A stretch of 35,776 nucleotides of DNA from Comamonadaceae bacterium UBA2334 (lineage in GTDB: Bacteria; Pseudomonadota; Gammaproteobacteria; Burkholderiales; Burkholderiaceae_C): NCBI GenBank assembly GCA_002344885.1, contig DDUQ01000099.1, forward strand, positions 1 to 35,776, written 5' to 3'. The position numbers were made by a program, and so were the translations under genes. The notes under the pieces are model-generated. The model did not search any database. It saw only the letters and a program-made list of their open reading frames with translations, and was not told the DNA's origin. Shown piece by piece: positions 9,006 through 17,088 of this stretch; within the stretch, counting starts at the first letter, position 1, and each line of letters begins with the position of its first letter.

Positions 9006-10373
9006 ATGAACAAGCGATCCCTTGCCAGGCTCACCCTCGGCATCATTGGCTTGACACTGGCCGTGGTGTTGAGTGCTTTCATCTATGTTTACGTCAGGGA
9101 TCAGGGGGCAGGTGCACTGTCCGTGCTGTTCAGCAACCTGGTACTGAAGATCGTTTCCATCTACTTGCTGGTGTTTCTTTGCTTGTTGGTGCTCCGTTAC
9201 CTCGTGTTCATGCTCTATTCTTTTTTTGAACACTACGAGCGGGTTTACGGTGCAGTCTCCCAAGACAAAACAAGTACAAAGGTTTTTTCCGATGACAATG
9301 CTCTGCCTTTGATCACGCTCGTTGTTCCTGCCTACAACGAAGGTCCGGTCATTCAGCAGGCTTTGCGGTCGCTTCTTGCGTTGGACTATCCGCGTTACGA
9401 AGTGCTGGTGGTGGACGATGGTTCGACCGACGACACGTACCAGAAGGCCATGTCCATTGCGCGAGAAAGTCTGCGTGTACCTGTCAGGGTTGTCACCAAA
9501 CGCAATGGAGGCAAAGCAGATGCCTTGAATACGGGAATGACGCTTGCCAAAGGTGAGTTCATCGTCAACATGGATGGCGACACCAAGTTGTCCGTCAACG
9601 CACTGCGGGCGTGCATCAGGCATTTCGAAGATCCCAGAGTGGGGGCTGTGGCGGGCAATGTCAAAGTTTTGAATCGCGAGAACATGCTCACCAGGGTGCA
9701 GGCACTCGAGTATGTGGAGGGCCTGGCCATGGCCCGCAAAGCTCAAAGTTTTTTTCGGGTGGTCAACATCATCCCAGGTCCGATGGGCATGTTCCGCAAA
9801 TCAGTGCTGCAGCAGGTGGGTGGCTACGACCGAGATACGTTTGCGGAGGATTGTGACCTGACGTTGAAGTTGCTCATGTCCGGCATGCATGTGGTTTACG
9901 AGTCGTCTGCGACGGCCTGGGTTGAGACGCCGAGCACGTGGCTGGATTTGCTCAAGCAACGTTATCGCTGGACGCGTGGCATCTTGCAAGCTGCCAGAAA
10001 ACACCGCTGGGTGATTTGGCACCCCAGGAAAGGCGGTGTAAATACGTTCATCCTGTGGTTGATGTTGTTTGAGAGCATCTTGTGGCCCTTTTCCACAGTG
10101 CTCGGCAGTTTGTTTTTTGTCTATGTTGGCTTTGCCTACGGCACCATCAGCTTGCTGTTTTTGTGGTGGGTGCAATTGACGATTCTTGACTTGGTCGCAG
10201 CGGTTTATTGTGTGGTGGTGGAAGACGAAGACCCGGTACTGATTCCTTATGCAATTTTTTTCAGGGTGTTTTACATCACCATCATCGACGTTGCGAAGGT
10301 GTTCGCCACATTGGAAGAATGGCGCGGCACATCCATGACTTGGGGGAAGCTCCAGCGCGAAGGCAAGTTGTGA
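9006..10373 (+). CDS. Processive family 2 glycosyltransferase, PgaC/IcaA-like polysaccharide synthase
   Basis: A 455-residue inner-membrane GT2. Two N-terminal spans (about residues 10-30 and 38-65) precede a cytosolic catalytic domain with LVVPAYNEGPV, VVDDGSTDDT, MDGDTKLS (DxD), AEDCDLTLKL (general-base Asp) and KQRYRWTRG (the QxxRW signature of processive beta-synthases). At least three C-terminal spans follow. Size and layout fit PgaC (441 in E. coli), which makes poly-beta-1,6-GlcNAc from UDP-GlcNAc. There is no PilZ domain as in BcsA, so c-di-GMP control would have to come from a partner such as the BcsE-like protein. AGGAG lies 10 bases before ATG 9006. The sugar and linkage cannot be read from sequence; hyaluronan- or cellulose-like products remain possible. 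Confidence 0.88.
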   Translation: MNKRSLARLTLGIIGLTLAVVLSAFIYVYVRDQGAGALSVLFSNLVLKIVSIYLLVFLCLLVLRYLVFMLYSFFEHYERVYGAVSQDKTSTKVFSDDNALPLITLVVPAYNEGPVIQQALRSLLALDYPRYEVLVVDDGSTDDTYQKAMSIARESLRVPVRVVTKRNGGKADALNTGMTLAKGEFIVNMDGDTKLSVNALRACIRHFEDPRVGAVAGNVKVLNRENMLTRVQALEYVEGLAMARKAQSFFRVVNIIPGPMGMFRKSVLQQVGGYDRDTFAEDCDLTLKLLMSGMHVVYESSATAWVETPSTWLDLLKQRYRWTRGILQAARKHRWVIWHPRKGGVNTFILWLMLFESILWPFSTVLGSLFFVYVGFAYGTISLLFLWWVQLTILDLVAAVYCVVVEDEDPVLIPYAIFFRVFYITIIDVAKVFATLEEWRGTSMTWGKLQREGKL

Positions 10374-10418
10374 ACCAAATATTCCCGTGGATAGGTTAAT
10401 CGAAATCAGAGGGCAACA

Positions 10419-10658
10419 ATGGATATAGTCGCGATACTGTCTACCGTCATATTGCTCGCCACCGCTGGCACCATCATGGTCGCTGTGGCAGCCTATATTG
10501 CATTCAAGGTGCGGGAGCGTCGCAGGCCAGGTACTCAGAAAGTGTTTGGCGAAGGTCTGCGTCCCGGCGTAGCACCTATTTTCCTGACGCGATATTTGCC
10601 GCCTGGGGCCACTGATTCGCGCCGGAATGATGTCGGTGGCGTTTCGTCCAAAAAATAG
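10419..10658 (+). CDS. Small single-span membrane protein, possible BcsF/PgaD-like accessory subunit
   Basis: A 79-residue protein with one N-terminal transmembrane segment (about residues 5-30, IVAILSTVILLATAGTIMV) followed by a basic stretch (KVRERRRP) and a polar tail; by the positive-inside rule the tail is cytosolic. GAGGG lies just before ATG 10419. It sits between the synthase and the next membrane protein. In E. coli the 63-residue one-span BcsF recruits BcsE to the membrane, and PgaD is a small obligatory partner of PgaC. Topology matches BcsF better (PgaD has two spans), but I see no convincing sequence identity to either; the role is inference from context. Confidence 0.7.
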   Translation: MDIVAILSTVILLATAGTIMVAVAAYIAFKVRERRRPGTQKVFGEGLRPGVAPIFLTRYLPPGATDSRRNDVGGVSSKK

Positions 10659-10688
10659 TGCGGCCCATCGGTCAAGCCGAGAGTAGTT

Positions 10689-12410
10689 ATGACCCCTGAC
10701 AGCTTCAGCAAGCGTTCGCCGTTTCACAAGGTGGGGTTTTATCTGGTTTTTCTGGCAATCCTGGGGGTGGCGGGCGGCGCTTTGGTCTACACCTCGGTGA
10801 TGCAGTACCTGGGATGGTCTGTCAAACCCGGAGAGGCGACGGTTACGGTTTCTCTTTCCAGTAAGCCCACTCTTTGGTTGTACCGGTCGCTGCACACAGA
10901 ACGGTATTTTTACGCAGTGGGCGGTAACTATTCGGTGTTGCTCAACCCTTGGTTCGAATACTCGAAGAGCGCGGGCGTTCGGTTGCAGGACACCATGAGC
11001 CTGGATGGGTTACCGATAGGCGGAAACAATGTATTGGTTTTGCCTTCTGCTGTGGCACTGGATTCTGCAGAACGTCAGGCCATTTTGCGGTACAGAGAAG
11101 CAGGTGGTGCCGTCCTGATGACTTGGGCCACAGGCAGTCGCGGGGCTGCAGGCGAGTGGCTTGGTTGGGACTTCACACGCGACCTCACGGGCATCCGGGT
11201 GGCCGGTGACGCGATGTCTGAGCCGTTGACATTGCGGACGGTGGGTGAAGGGTTGGTGACACATCAGTACCCGGCAGGGTCGCAATTGGTGTTGACGCCG
11301 GTGACGGAGAAGCCACTGGAACTGGAAGGTGGGCATGTTGCCTTGGTTTCTTCGGCTGATAAGTTTGGGCAAACGGAGGTCAATCGAGCTAACCCGGGTG
11401 CGGCTGCAAAGGGGCTTTGGGTCGTCAATGAATTAGGTCTGTCGCAGCAGAGCCGGGTTGCTGTGATGGGTATGGCGGAGACATCGTGGGAGCAATACAA
11501 GGCAGACATTCATGCTTTGTTGGGCAGTACATTGGAGTGGATGATTCGAACGCCCAGGGTCTTGGCCAGTCAATGGCCGGACGGTCAGCGCGCGGTCGCG
11601 TTTTTAGCGCTCAACCTTCCGGCTGATGCAACGCTCAGTGGATCTCAGTTGAGAGATGAGCTTCGCATGAGAGCCGACTCGGGCAGCTTGTTCTACCCCG
11701 TGCAACGGGGCACGGTCGACGCTGACTGGCCTGGGTGGGATAAGGGCTATTGGCTGACAAATCCTGAACAAGTGCCGTCAGCCGTGCTCGGTATGTCTGG
11801 GTCAGGTGCTGGAAGCCGGTTTGCCGGTTTGCATGTGCCGAGTGCATTGAATATCCGGTCCTTCGACCAGGCTGTATTTGATGCCGGCGGGCGTTACAGA
11901 CTGGGTGGCAGTGATCAATATACGTTCATGCCGTCATTTGCTGCTGTCAGTGGCCAAAAACCAGACAAGCGTTTGGTTTTGTTGCCAAAAGGGAGCGATC
12001 AGAATGCCAGTTGGATGGCACTGGCTTTAGGGGGGGTGGGTGTGTTCAACACCGACGATGTGCAAGAAGCCAAGCCAACGTGGGGCGCTTTGCTTCGACA
12101 GCCTCCCTCCACCATCTGGGTCGGCAATGCCGAAAAAATTGCCAATTGGTGGATGGATCGCGAGCGCTTGCAATTGAAGGCTCGGTATCTGGGGTCTAGG
12201 GCGGAGGTTGATGTATCGGTGATCGGCCGCACGCATTTTGATGGTGCTTCGATCCTGGTGTTGTTGCCGACCAAAGGGAGACTGCCGATCCTGAAAGGAT
12301 TGAAATCTGGCATGCCAACGCCTGTGGTGTCGTTGATGGATGACCACAGGGCGTTGATCCGATTTGATCGACTTGCTCCTGGTAATTACAGTTACCAACT
12401 CACTTATTGA
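10689..12410 (+). CDS. Membrane-anchored, probably inactive polysaccharide deacetylase paralog
   Basis: A 573-residue protein with one N-terminal anchor (about residues 15-36) and a large periplasmic part. It is a diverged paralog of the deacetylase at 17089-18834. Shared landmarks are GGAVLMTWATGSRGAAGEW versus GGGLVATWGTGSRGATGEW, QWPDGQRA versus AWPDGKEA, IWVGNAEKIANWW versus LWVARGDQIADWW, and ALIRFDRLAPG versus ALIFDKLAPG near the C terminus. The metal-binding TED and HxxxH motifs of the paralog are absent: the TED position reads LALNLPADAT. It is therefore probably a scaffold or substrate-binding subunit and not an enzyme. GAGAG precedes ATG 10689. The stop is at or within three bases of the next gene's start, so the two are likely coupled. 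Confidence 0.8.
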   Translation: MTPDSFSKRSPFHKVGFYLVFLAILGVAGGALVYTSVMQYLGWSVKPGEATVTVSLSSKPTLWLYRSLHTERYFYAVGGNYSVLLNPWFEYSKSAGVRLQDTMSLDGLPIGGNNVLVLPSAVALDSAERQAILRYREAGGAVLMTWATGSRGAAGEWLGWDFTRDLTGIRVAGDAMSEPLTLRTVGEGLVTHQYPAGSQLVLTPVTEKPLELEGGHVALVSSADKFGQTEVNRANPGAAAKGLWVVNELGLSQQSRVAVMGMAETSWEQYKADIHALLGSTLEWMIRTPRVLASQWPDGQRAVAFLALNLPADATLSGSQLRDELRMRADSGSLFYPVQRGTVDADWPGWDKGYWLTNPEQVPSAVLGMSGSGAGSRFAGLHVPSALNIRSFDQAVFDAGGRYRLGGSDQYTFMPSFAAVSGQKPDKRLVLLPKGSDQNASWMALALGGVGVFNTDDVQEAKPTWGALLRQPPSTIWVGNAEKIANWWMDRERLQLKARYLGSRAEVDVSVIGRTHFDGASILVLLPTKGRLPILKGLKSGMPTPVVSLMDDHRALIRFDRLAPGNYSYQLTY

Positions 12411-12412
12411 CC

Positions 12413-13630
12413 ATGTGTCCGTCCAAACCCAATGGGTTGATCAGCGATCTTGAAGAACAATACTTGAGAAAAATTTCGCATGAACTCCGACTCAGACTGG
12501 CTGTAAAAGTTCTCCAGCTGCTTGCAACGATATGGCTGATTTCGCCTGGCGTTCATGCTCAATCGTTAGAAGACGGCGGGCGTCGTGGCTTGGTATTGGG
12601 GTATGTGGCAGGTTGGGTTCCTGCCGCCGAAGCACTGGCTGCAATACCACACGTTGACAAATTGATCTTCATGGATCTGCAGATACAAGCGGATGGCCGG
12701 GTCGTAAACCAGTATGGCTGGCCAAAAAACTGGACAGAATTGCGGGTAGCTGCTGCGTTAAATGGCGTGCCGTTTGAAGTGGCTTTGACGCAATTTAAAG
12801 CCTCGGACTTCAATGCTCTGTTTCGTTCAGAGGAAAATATTCGCAAATTTCAGAATGAATTGCTTCGACACGCGTCAGATGTTTTTGTCACCGGCATTCA
12901 CATGGACGTTGAACTATTTGAGTCGATCGACCCTGCGGCAGTTGTACGATACAGGCAGTTTCTTGTTTCCATCAAACGGCAGCTGCAATCATTGTCGCCA
13001 CCCAGAACGTTGAGTGGTTTCTTTTTCAGTGGTGCTGGCAGTACTCTTTACGATGCTGACGTTTTGCAGGTTTTCGATCAGATTATCGTGCAAGGTTACG
13101 ATGTGCATTGGCTCGGAGGCTCGTCTGCCGGACCGGTTGCACCGTTGATGGGGCCGGATCGTGGTAACTGGAATGATGGTTTGTCAGCTATTCAAGCCTT
13201 GAGCGTTCCAACAGAAAAACTTGTGTTTGGTTTTCCGGCCTATGGCTATGAATGGCCAGTGAAACCCTGTCTGCCACGGGGTGCCCGGATAGGGAATGGT
13301 CGGATTACCACATACGCGCAAATAAATCTGCCGGGGGCACCATCAATTGAATTCAATGCAATGGACCGCGTGTCAAAATATGGCATGTATCGTGACCTCG
13401 AAACCGGTTCGGCGTATTATCAATTTGGCAAGCAAGACGATAACTGCACAGTCGGATGGTTTGAGGACAAGGAGTCGTTGGAACGTAAGCTGGACTGGCT
13501 GGTTGAGCAAAAACTCGGAGGTTTGGCTGTTTTTCCTTTAGGATATGACAATGGACACCTTGTTCAACTAGCTGCGACAAAGCTGCGCGCGGCACATTCA
13601 CCACAACCGATCAAGCTTGATACTCAATGA
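12413..13630 (+). CDS. GH18-like glycoside hydrolase, secreted
   Basis: A 405-residue protein with an N-terminal signal-type segment (VLQLLATIWLISPGVHAQS, cleavage near residue 50) and a TIM-barrel look. LVLGYVAGW resembles GH18 strand 1. TGIHMDVELFE carries D165-x-E167 in place of the full DxxDxDxE, keeping the catalytic Glu and the preceding Asp. IIVQGYDVHW, VFGFPAYGYEW and GGLAVFPLGYDNG fit later strands. GH18 enzymes cleave beta-linked GlcNAc polymers, so this may trim or release the product of the upstream GT2. The start is uncertain: TTG 12407 overlaps the previous stop, and TTG 12464 has a GAAGAAC before it and would give a more standard signal peptide. The 3' end overlaps the converging gene by 33 bp. 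Confidence 0.75.
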   Translation: MCPSKPNGLISDLEEQYLRKISHELRLRLAVKVLQLLATIWLISPGVHAQSLEDGGRRGLVLGYVAGWVPAAEALAAIPHVDKLIFMDLQIQADGRVVNQYGWPKNWTELRVAAALNGVPFEVALTQFKASDFNALFRSEENIRKFQNELLRHASDVFVTGIHMDVELFESIDPAAVVRYRQFLVSIKRQLQSLSPPRTLSGFFFSGAGSTLYDADVLQVFDQIIVQGYDVHWLGGSSAGPVAPLMGPDRGNWNDGLSAIQALSVPTEKLVFGFPAYGYEWPVKPCLPRGARIGNGRITTYAQINLPGAPSIEFNAMDRVSKYGMYRDLETGSAYYQFGKQDDNCTVGWFEDKESLERKLDWLVEQKLGGLAVFPLGYDNGHLVQLAATKLRAAHSPQPIKLDTQ

Positions 13631-14950
13631 GTGTGACCGATATCGGGTTTTGTCACGAATACTGGAAAGTCCAAACAGGTTGACAGTAACGGCAGTGTCT
13701 TTGTCGATCCACCGTTGCGCGGCAGCGCTGCCAACCCAGCTTGTGCCTGCTTCGCCGTACAGTCGGGTGCCAGCTTGACCGGCCAAGACCAGATACCAGT
13801 CTTTGTCAGACCATTCAGCTGTCAGTCCCAAACCCAATGACGCTGATCCGTCCGCCGGCGACCAATACTCAGGCGTGTTGAATCTGACATCGCGGGTATC
13901 GACAGCTATATATGGCTTGAATGCCAAGCCCAGAGGTCGCCACGCGGGCGTGAACTTGAGATTGCCAGTGCGGATCTGGTTGCCATCGGAAACATTTTGG
14001 ATGGCCAGTCTGCCAGACAACGCGCCCAAAGTGCCTCCCCACTGCCCTTCGATGCCAATTCGATTGGCGGTCAACTTTGCGTTCAGTGCTCTTGCACTTT
14101 GTGCTGTTCTACCGAAGTTTTCGTGGGCTATGTCAACGAATACCGGCAGGGGGCTCAGCTTGAGTTTGAGTTCGCCAAAAATGCCGGAGGCTGGATTGCC
14201 ATCACCCGAGACGGTGATGCGTGGTTGGAGGGAAGAAGCGACGTTTTCATAACTGAAAGTCAGGCCGGCTTGCTTGGGATTGGGGCCAGAAGGGTCTTGC
14301 TTGTAGTGTCCAAAATCAGTGTCCAGCCTGAAGACCTGAGTGTTGGTTTTGTCTCGCCATGAGTGACTGAGTGTTGCTGTTGAGATGTTCAGGTCATTGG
14401 AATCCCCGCCTGTGCCCAATTTCAGGCTCGTTCGAGGACGAAGTTCCCTTTGCGCTTGTTCCAGGCCAGTTGCCGCATCGCTGTTGGACGCGTCGCCAGA
14501 GATGGCTTTCAGGTACTGTGTTTCCGCCAAATCGGGACGGCCTGTCCACCTGTAGGCATTGGCGAGCGGAACCCGAGTGGCATGTGCAGTTGCAGGATCC
14601 CTGATCAGGGCTTCGTATTTCACGATGGCATCTGGCAGCCGGTTGGTCCACGCCAAATTGTTTGCCTGCTGAATGGCCTCTTCCCCTTCAGAAGAAAGCG
14701 GTGCGGGTTTGACATGGGGTTGAATTTGAGTATTCTGGGCTGCGCTACCCGTAGGTCCTGATGTTCTCGGGGCAGTTGGTGTTGGCGTGGTTGGAGTAAC
14801 ACGCTCAAACCGGCTCAGGAAGTCCGCAGGAAAAATAAATTGGCTTGTTTGTGCCTGAATGGTCAGCGGCATCCAGCAGCCGAGCAGTCCGGATAAGGCA
14901 AAAACCGGTTTTCTAAACGAACATTTAAGCCGGCGTAACTGGTGATTCAT
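13598..14950 (-). CDS. Compact TPR plus beta-barrel outer-membrane protein, putative polysaccharide exporter
   Basis: A 450-residue protein. A signal peptide (about residues 1-34, ending IQAQ) is followed by a Pro/Thr-rich linker (51-85), then two or three TPR-like helical repeats (about 87-170; AIQQANNLAWTNRLPDAIVK, VPLANAYRWTGRPDLAETQY). From residue 175 on come alternating amphipathic strands rich in Gly, Asn and aromatics, typical of an outer-membrane barrel, ending in an aromatic residue (LDRLW). The plan is that of PgaA, BcsC and PelB but far smaller (PgaA is 807 residues). It is the last gene of the minus operon. An export role is inferred from fold and neighbours. Confidence 0.78.
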   Translation of the reverse strand: MNHQLRRLKCSFRKPVFALSGLLGCWMPLTIQAQTSQFIFPADFLSRFERVTPTTPTPTAPRTSGPTGSAAQNTQIQPHVKPAPLSSEGEEAIQQANNLAWTNRLPDAIVKYEALIRDPATAHATRVPLANAYRWTGRPDLAETQYLKAISGDASNSDAATGLEQAQRELRPRTSLKLGTGGDSNDLNISTATLSHSWRDKTNTQVFRLDTDFGHYKQDPSGPNPKQAGLTFSYENVASSLQPRITVSGDGNPASGIFGELKLKLSPLPVFVDIAHENFGRTAQSARALNAKLTANRIGIEGQWGGTLGALSGRLAIQNVSDGNQIRTGNLKFTPAWRPLGLAFKPYIAVDTRDVRFNTPEYWSPADGSASLGLGLTAEWSDKDWYLVLAGQAGTRLYGEAGTSWVGSAAAQRWIDKDTAVTVNLFGLSSIRDKTRYRSHSLSIKLDRLW

Positions 14951-14990
14951 TTCACATGGCTCTCATTTAAATTAGGAGATGTTTATATTT

Positions 14991-15030
14991 GTTGCCGGCA
15001 CCAAGCATTCATGTTTGCTGAGGCGGCAAC
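14991..15030. other. Intercistronic inverted repeat between the AlgX-like and exporter genes
   Basis: GTTGCCG (14991-14997) pairs perfectly with CGGCAAC (15024-15030), and inside the loop AGCA (15004-15007) can pair with TGCT (15016-15019). It sits in the 91-bp gap, the longest within the minus operon. No T-run follows on either strand, so an mRNA-stability or processing hairpin is likelier than a terminator. Confidence 0.4.
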
Positions 15031-15041
15031 GTTTGATATAG

Positions 15042-16373
15042 TCAGTTCAATATATCGTCGGGCTGTCTGCAGACTCTGAGCTGCACCAACTGAAATTTAT
15101 CTTTGTCATTGGAGGTTAGCTTCAGTTTTGAAAATCCTTTAGACTTGGCGATCAATGGTAATTTAATCGTATAAGGGAGTGTTGTGCCTTGTGTAGCTAC
15201 AGTCCATTTCCGGGGTGCGGTCGCCTGTCCGGAGGCATCAAATGTCAGCTCACGCGCATTTGGGTTGATGACATCTGCTTGAATATATTCCAACTTGCTC
15301 AAAGGCTTTTCGAAACTCACTTCAGCGACCCCTTGGCTGTTGGTCGTGATACTCGCCTTGGTGGCAGAAGGTTTGCACTCATTGAGTATCAATGCGGAGT
15401 TACGCAGCAGCCATTCAATGGTGTCAGAGCGGTATGCCTGCTCGCGATACTCAAAATCTGGTGGTGCCTTCATGTCCCGTTCAGGCATTTCCCAAATCAG
15501 GAGCTTTGGGCGCTTGCTTTGGAATGATGGATCATTGAGGTAGCTTTCCAGGCCATACCAATGCCCCTTGTCTGCAGTAACCGACATACTGAGAATGTCT
15601 TTCTGTAAGACATAACGCAGGCTGCTGGGAAATTGAGTCCAATCAGCCGAGTAGCTGGTGCCCATCAATGCAATTCCGATGTCTGCTGTACTTCCGAGCA
15701 GGGCGTCACTGGTATTTGATTTTGCACGTTGAACCGAAAAAACGGTTCGTTGCTCTTTTTCAAAAGAGGGCGACCCCTTTGGAAGCTGTTGGATCAGATC
15801 TCCTTCGACAGCGACTTTGACGTCTGACCAGTTGAGGTCATATTTCACTTCCGGGAGCGAGTTGATGGCTTGCTTGAGAGACGCTGTTGCCAAAATTTCG
15901 TCGCGAATAGATTCTGCTGCCAGCAACGCACCAAACGCTGACCAATGCGTATCGTGTCTCAAAAATGTCGTTCTGCTGTCGTTCTTTTGTGTGTTTGCCA
16001 GAAATGTTTTGTTCAAATCAACAGCTTTGACATCTTTGCTCCTCAAGGCCTTTAGCATTCGATCGTAGCCCTGTAAAACTGATCGGGTAGGTTTCAGATC
16101 GGTTGGAAGATATTCAGCATAAATTCGTCCCTTGATCGGAGCCATTGCCACCAGAACCATCGTACCATTTTGCTCAAGCAATTTTGTGATTTTGCCGATC
16201 AGTTCGATGGATGTATCTTGGTTGATGGTGTCATCATCAAATTCGTGCTGGTAATAAAGCCACCCGTTTTTTCCAACAATCCCTGGCGTGTTTACTTGAG
16301 CATGACTTGCAGAAGCGGTGAGTACAGCACACAGCAAGGCACAAAATGTTTTGATATGGAGAATTGATTTCAT
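15042..16373 (-). CDS. AlgX/AlgJ-like SGNH polysaccharide O-acetyltransferase, periplasmic
   Basis: A 443-residue protein with a signal peptide (about 1-25, ASASHAQ). The SGNH-type domain shows GKNGWLYYQHEFDDD, D141-T-H143-W and G238-T-S240-Y-S, which correspond to the Asp-His pair and nucleophile Ser of AlgX (D174/H176/S269). IWEMPERD also matches the family. Residues from about 320 form a beta-rich C-terminal domain, as in AlgX, where it binds polymer. AlgX moves acetyl groups onto alginate; homologs acetylate cellulose in Pseudomonas wss operons. The gene lies 16 bp after the AlgF-like gene. No AlgI-type MBOAT acetyl donor is in the window, so acetyl supply must come from elsewhere if the enzyme is active. 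Confidence 0.87.
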   Translation of the reverse strand: MKSILHIKTFCALLCAVLTASASHAQVNTPGIVGKNGWLYYQHEFDDDTINQDTSIELIGKITKLLEQNGTMVLVAMAPIKGRIYAEYLPTDLKPTRSVLQGYDRMLKALRSKDVKAVDLNKTFLANTQKNDSRTTFLRHDTHWSAFGALLAAESIRDEILATASLKQAINSLPEVKYDLNWSDVKVAVEGDLIQQLPKGSPSFEKEQRTVFSVQRAKSNTSDALLGSTADIGIALMGTSYSADWTQFPSSLRYVLQKDILSMSVTADKGHWYGLESYLNDPSFQSKRPKLLIWEMPERDMKAPPDFEYREQAYRSDTIEWLLRNSALILNECKPSATKASITTNSQGVAEVSFEKPLSKLEYIQADVINPNARELTFDASGQATAPRKWTVATQGTTLPYTIKLPLIAKSKGFSKLKLTSNDKDKFQLVQLRVCRQPDDILN

Positions 16374-16389
16374 GATAATTATTTTTTTG

Positions 16390-17067
16390 TCATTGGGGGC
16401 GAAGTTGTTCGGTAATATTCGGTTTGAATATCAATCGCAAAGTGCCAGAAGGTTCGCGAAATGCAAACGCGCTGTAAGATTTGTCCGGCTCCATGGATGC
16501 TGATGTCTGTGCCACTGGTGTGTTTTGGTTGGGGACGAAGACCCCCAGATCAATGGTCACAGGATTGACGGCCAAAGATGCTGAATCTTTGTTTTTGATG
16601 TTGGAAAAAATCTTTACTTTTCCATCCGCTGTTCTCAGGTCTATCGCGGCTTCGGTGTTGTCCAGGTTGTACAGTGTCAGCATTGACTTGAGTTTGTTTG
16701 AATTTTTTTTGTCTTCTATTAATTTGCCATCGTGGTTCTCTTGGATGATGCCTGTATAAAATTGGCTGCTCTTCAGTTGCAGCAGTAGACTATTTTTTGA
16801 CCTTGCTCCGAAAGCAGTCGATAAACTGGTTTGTGTCGACGGAATGGAGAAGTACGGGCTAGCAGTATTCGGACTGACCGTGACTGTTTTGGTCCCTGGT
16901 CTGAAAATGATGTCCAACGGTGTCGTCGGACTGCCATTGAATACCCTGACGTATGCATGATCGGCTGGAGGTTCAGGTGCGTACAACCCTTGGTTGAGGG
17001 TGTGTTGCGCCATTGCAGGCATCAAGCTGAAGCACGATAGCAGACCGATGGTTTTTATGCGTTTCAT
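16390..17067 (-). CDS. AlgF-like periplasmic acetylation protein
   Basis: A 225-residue protein with a signal peptide (about 1-20, FSLMPAMAQ). LYAPEPPADHAYVRVFNGS resembles the start of mature AlgF (LYGPTAPKGSTFVRVYNAG), and later TLYNLDNTEAAIDLRTADGK resembles AlgF VRVQNLSDKALTLKTADGK. AlgF is an adaptor needed for alginate O-acetylation together with AlgI, AlgJ and AlgX. The match, plus direct neighbourhood with the AlgX-like gene, supports a role in acetylating the polymer of this locus. Coding sequence here is strikingly AT-rich (33% GC in bases 16561-16620). Confidence 0.85.
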   Translation of the reverse strand: MKRIKTIGLLSCFSLMPAMAQHTLNQGLYAPEPPADHAYVRVFNGSPTTPLDIIFRPGTKTVTVSPNTASPYFSIPSTQTSLSTAFGARSKNSLLLQLKSSQFYTGIIQENHDGKLIEDKKNSNKLKSMLTLYNLDNTEAAIDLRTADGKVKIFSNIKNKDSASLAVNPVTIDLGVFVPNQNTPVAQTSASMEPDKSYSAFAFREPSGTLRLIFKPNITEQLRPQ

Positions 17068-17088
17068 CTCGTTTGGGTCATTGCGCTG

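Noticed and set aside
14991..15030. Reading the inverted repeat as a rho-independent terminator
   Set aside because: No T-run follows on either strand and it lies inside an operon.
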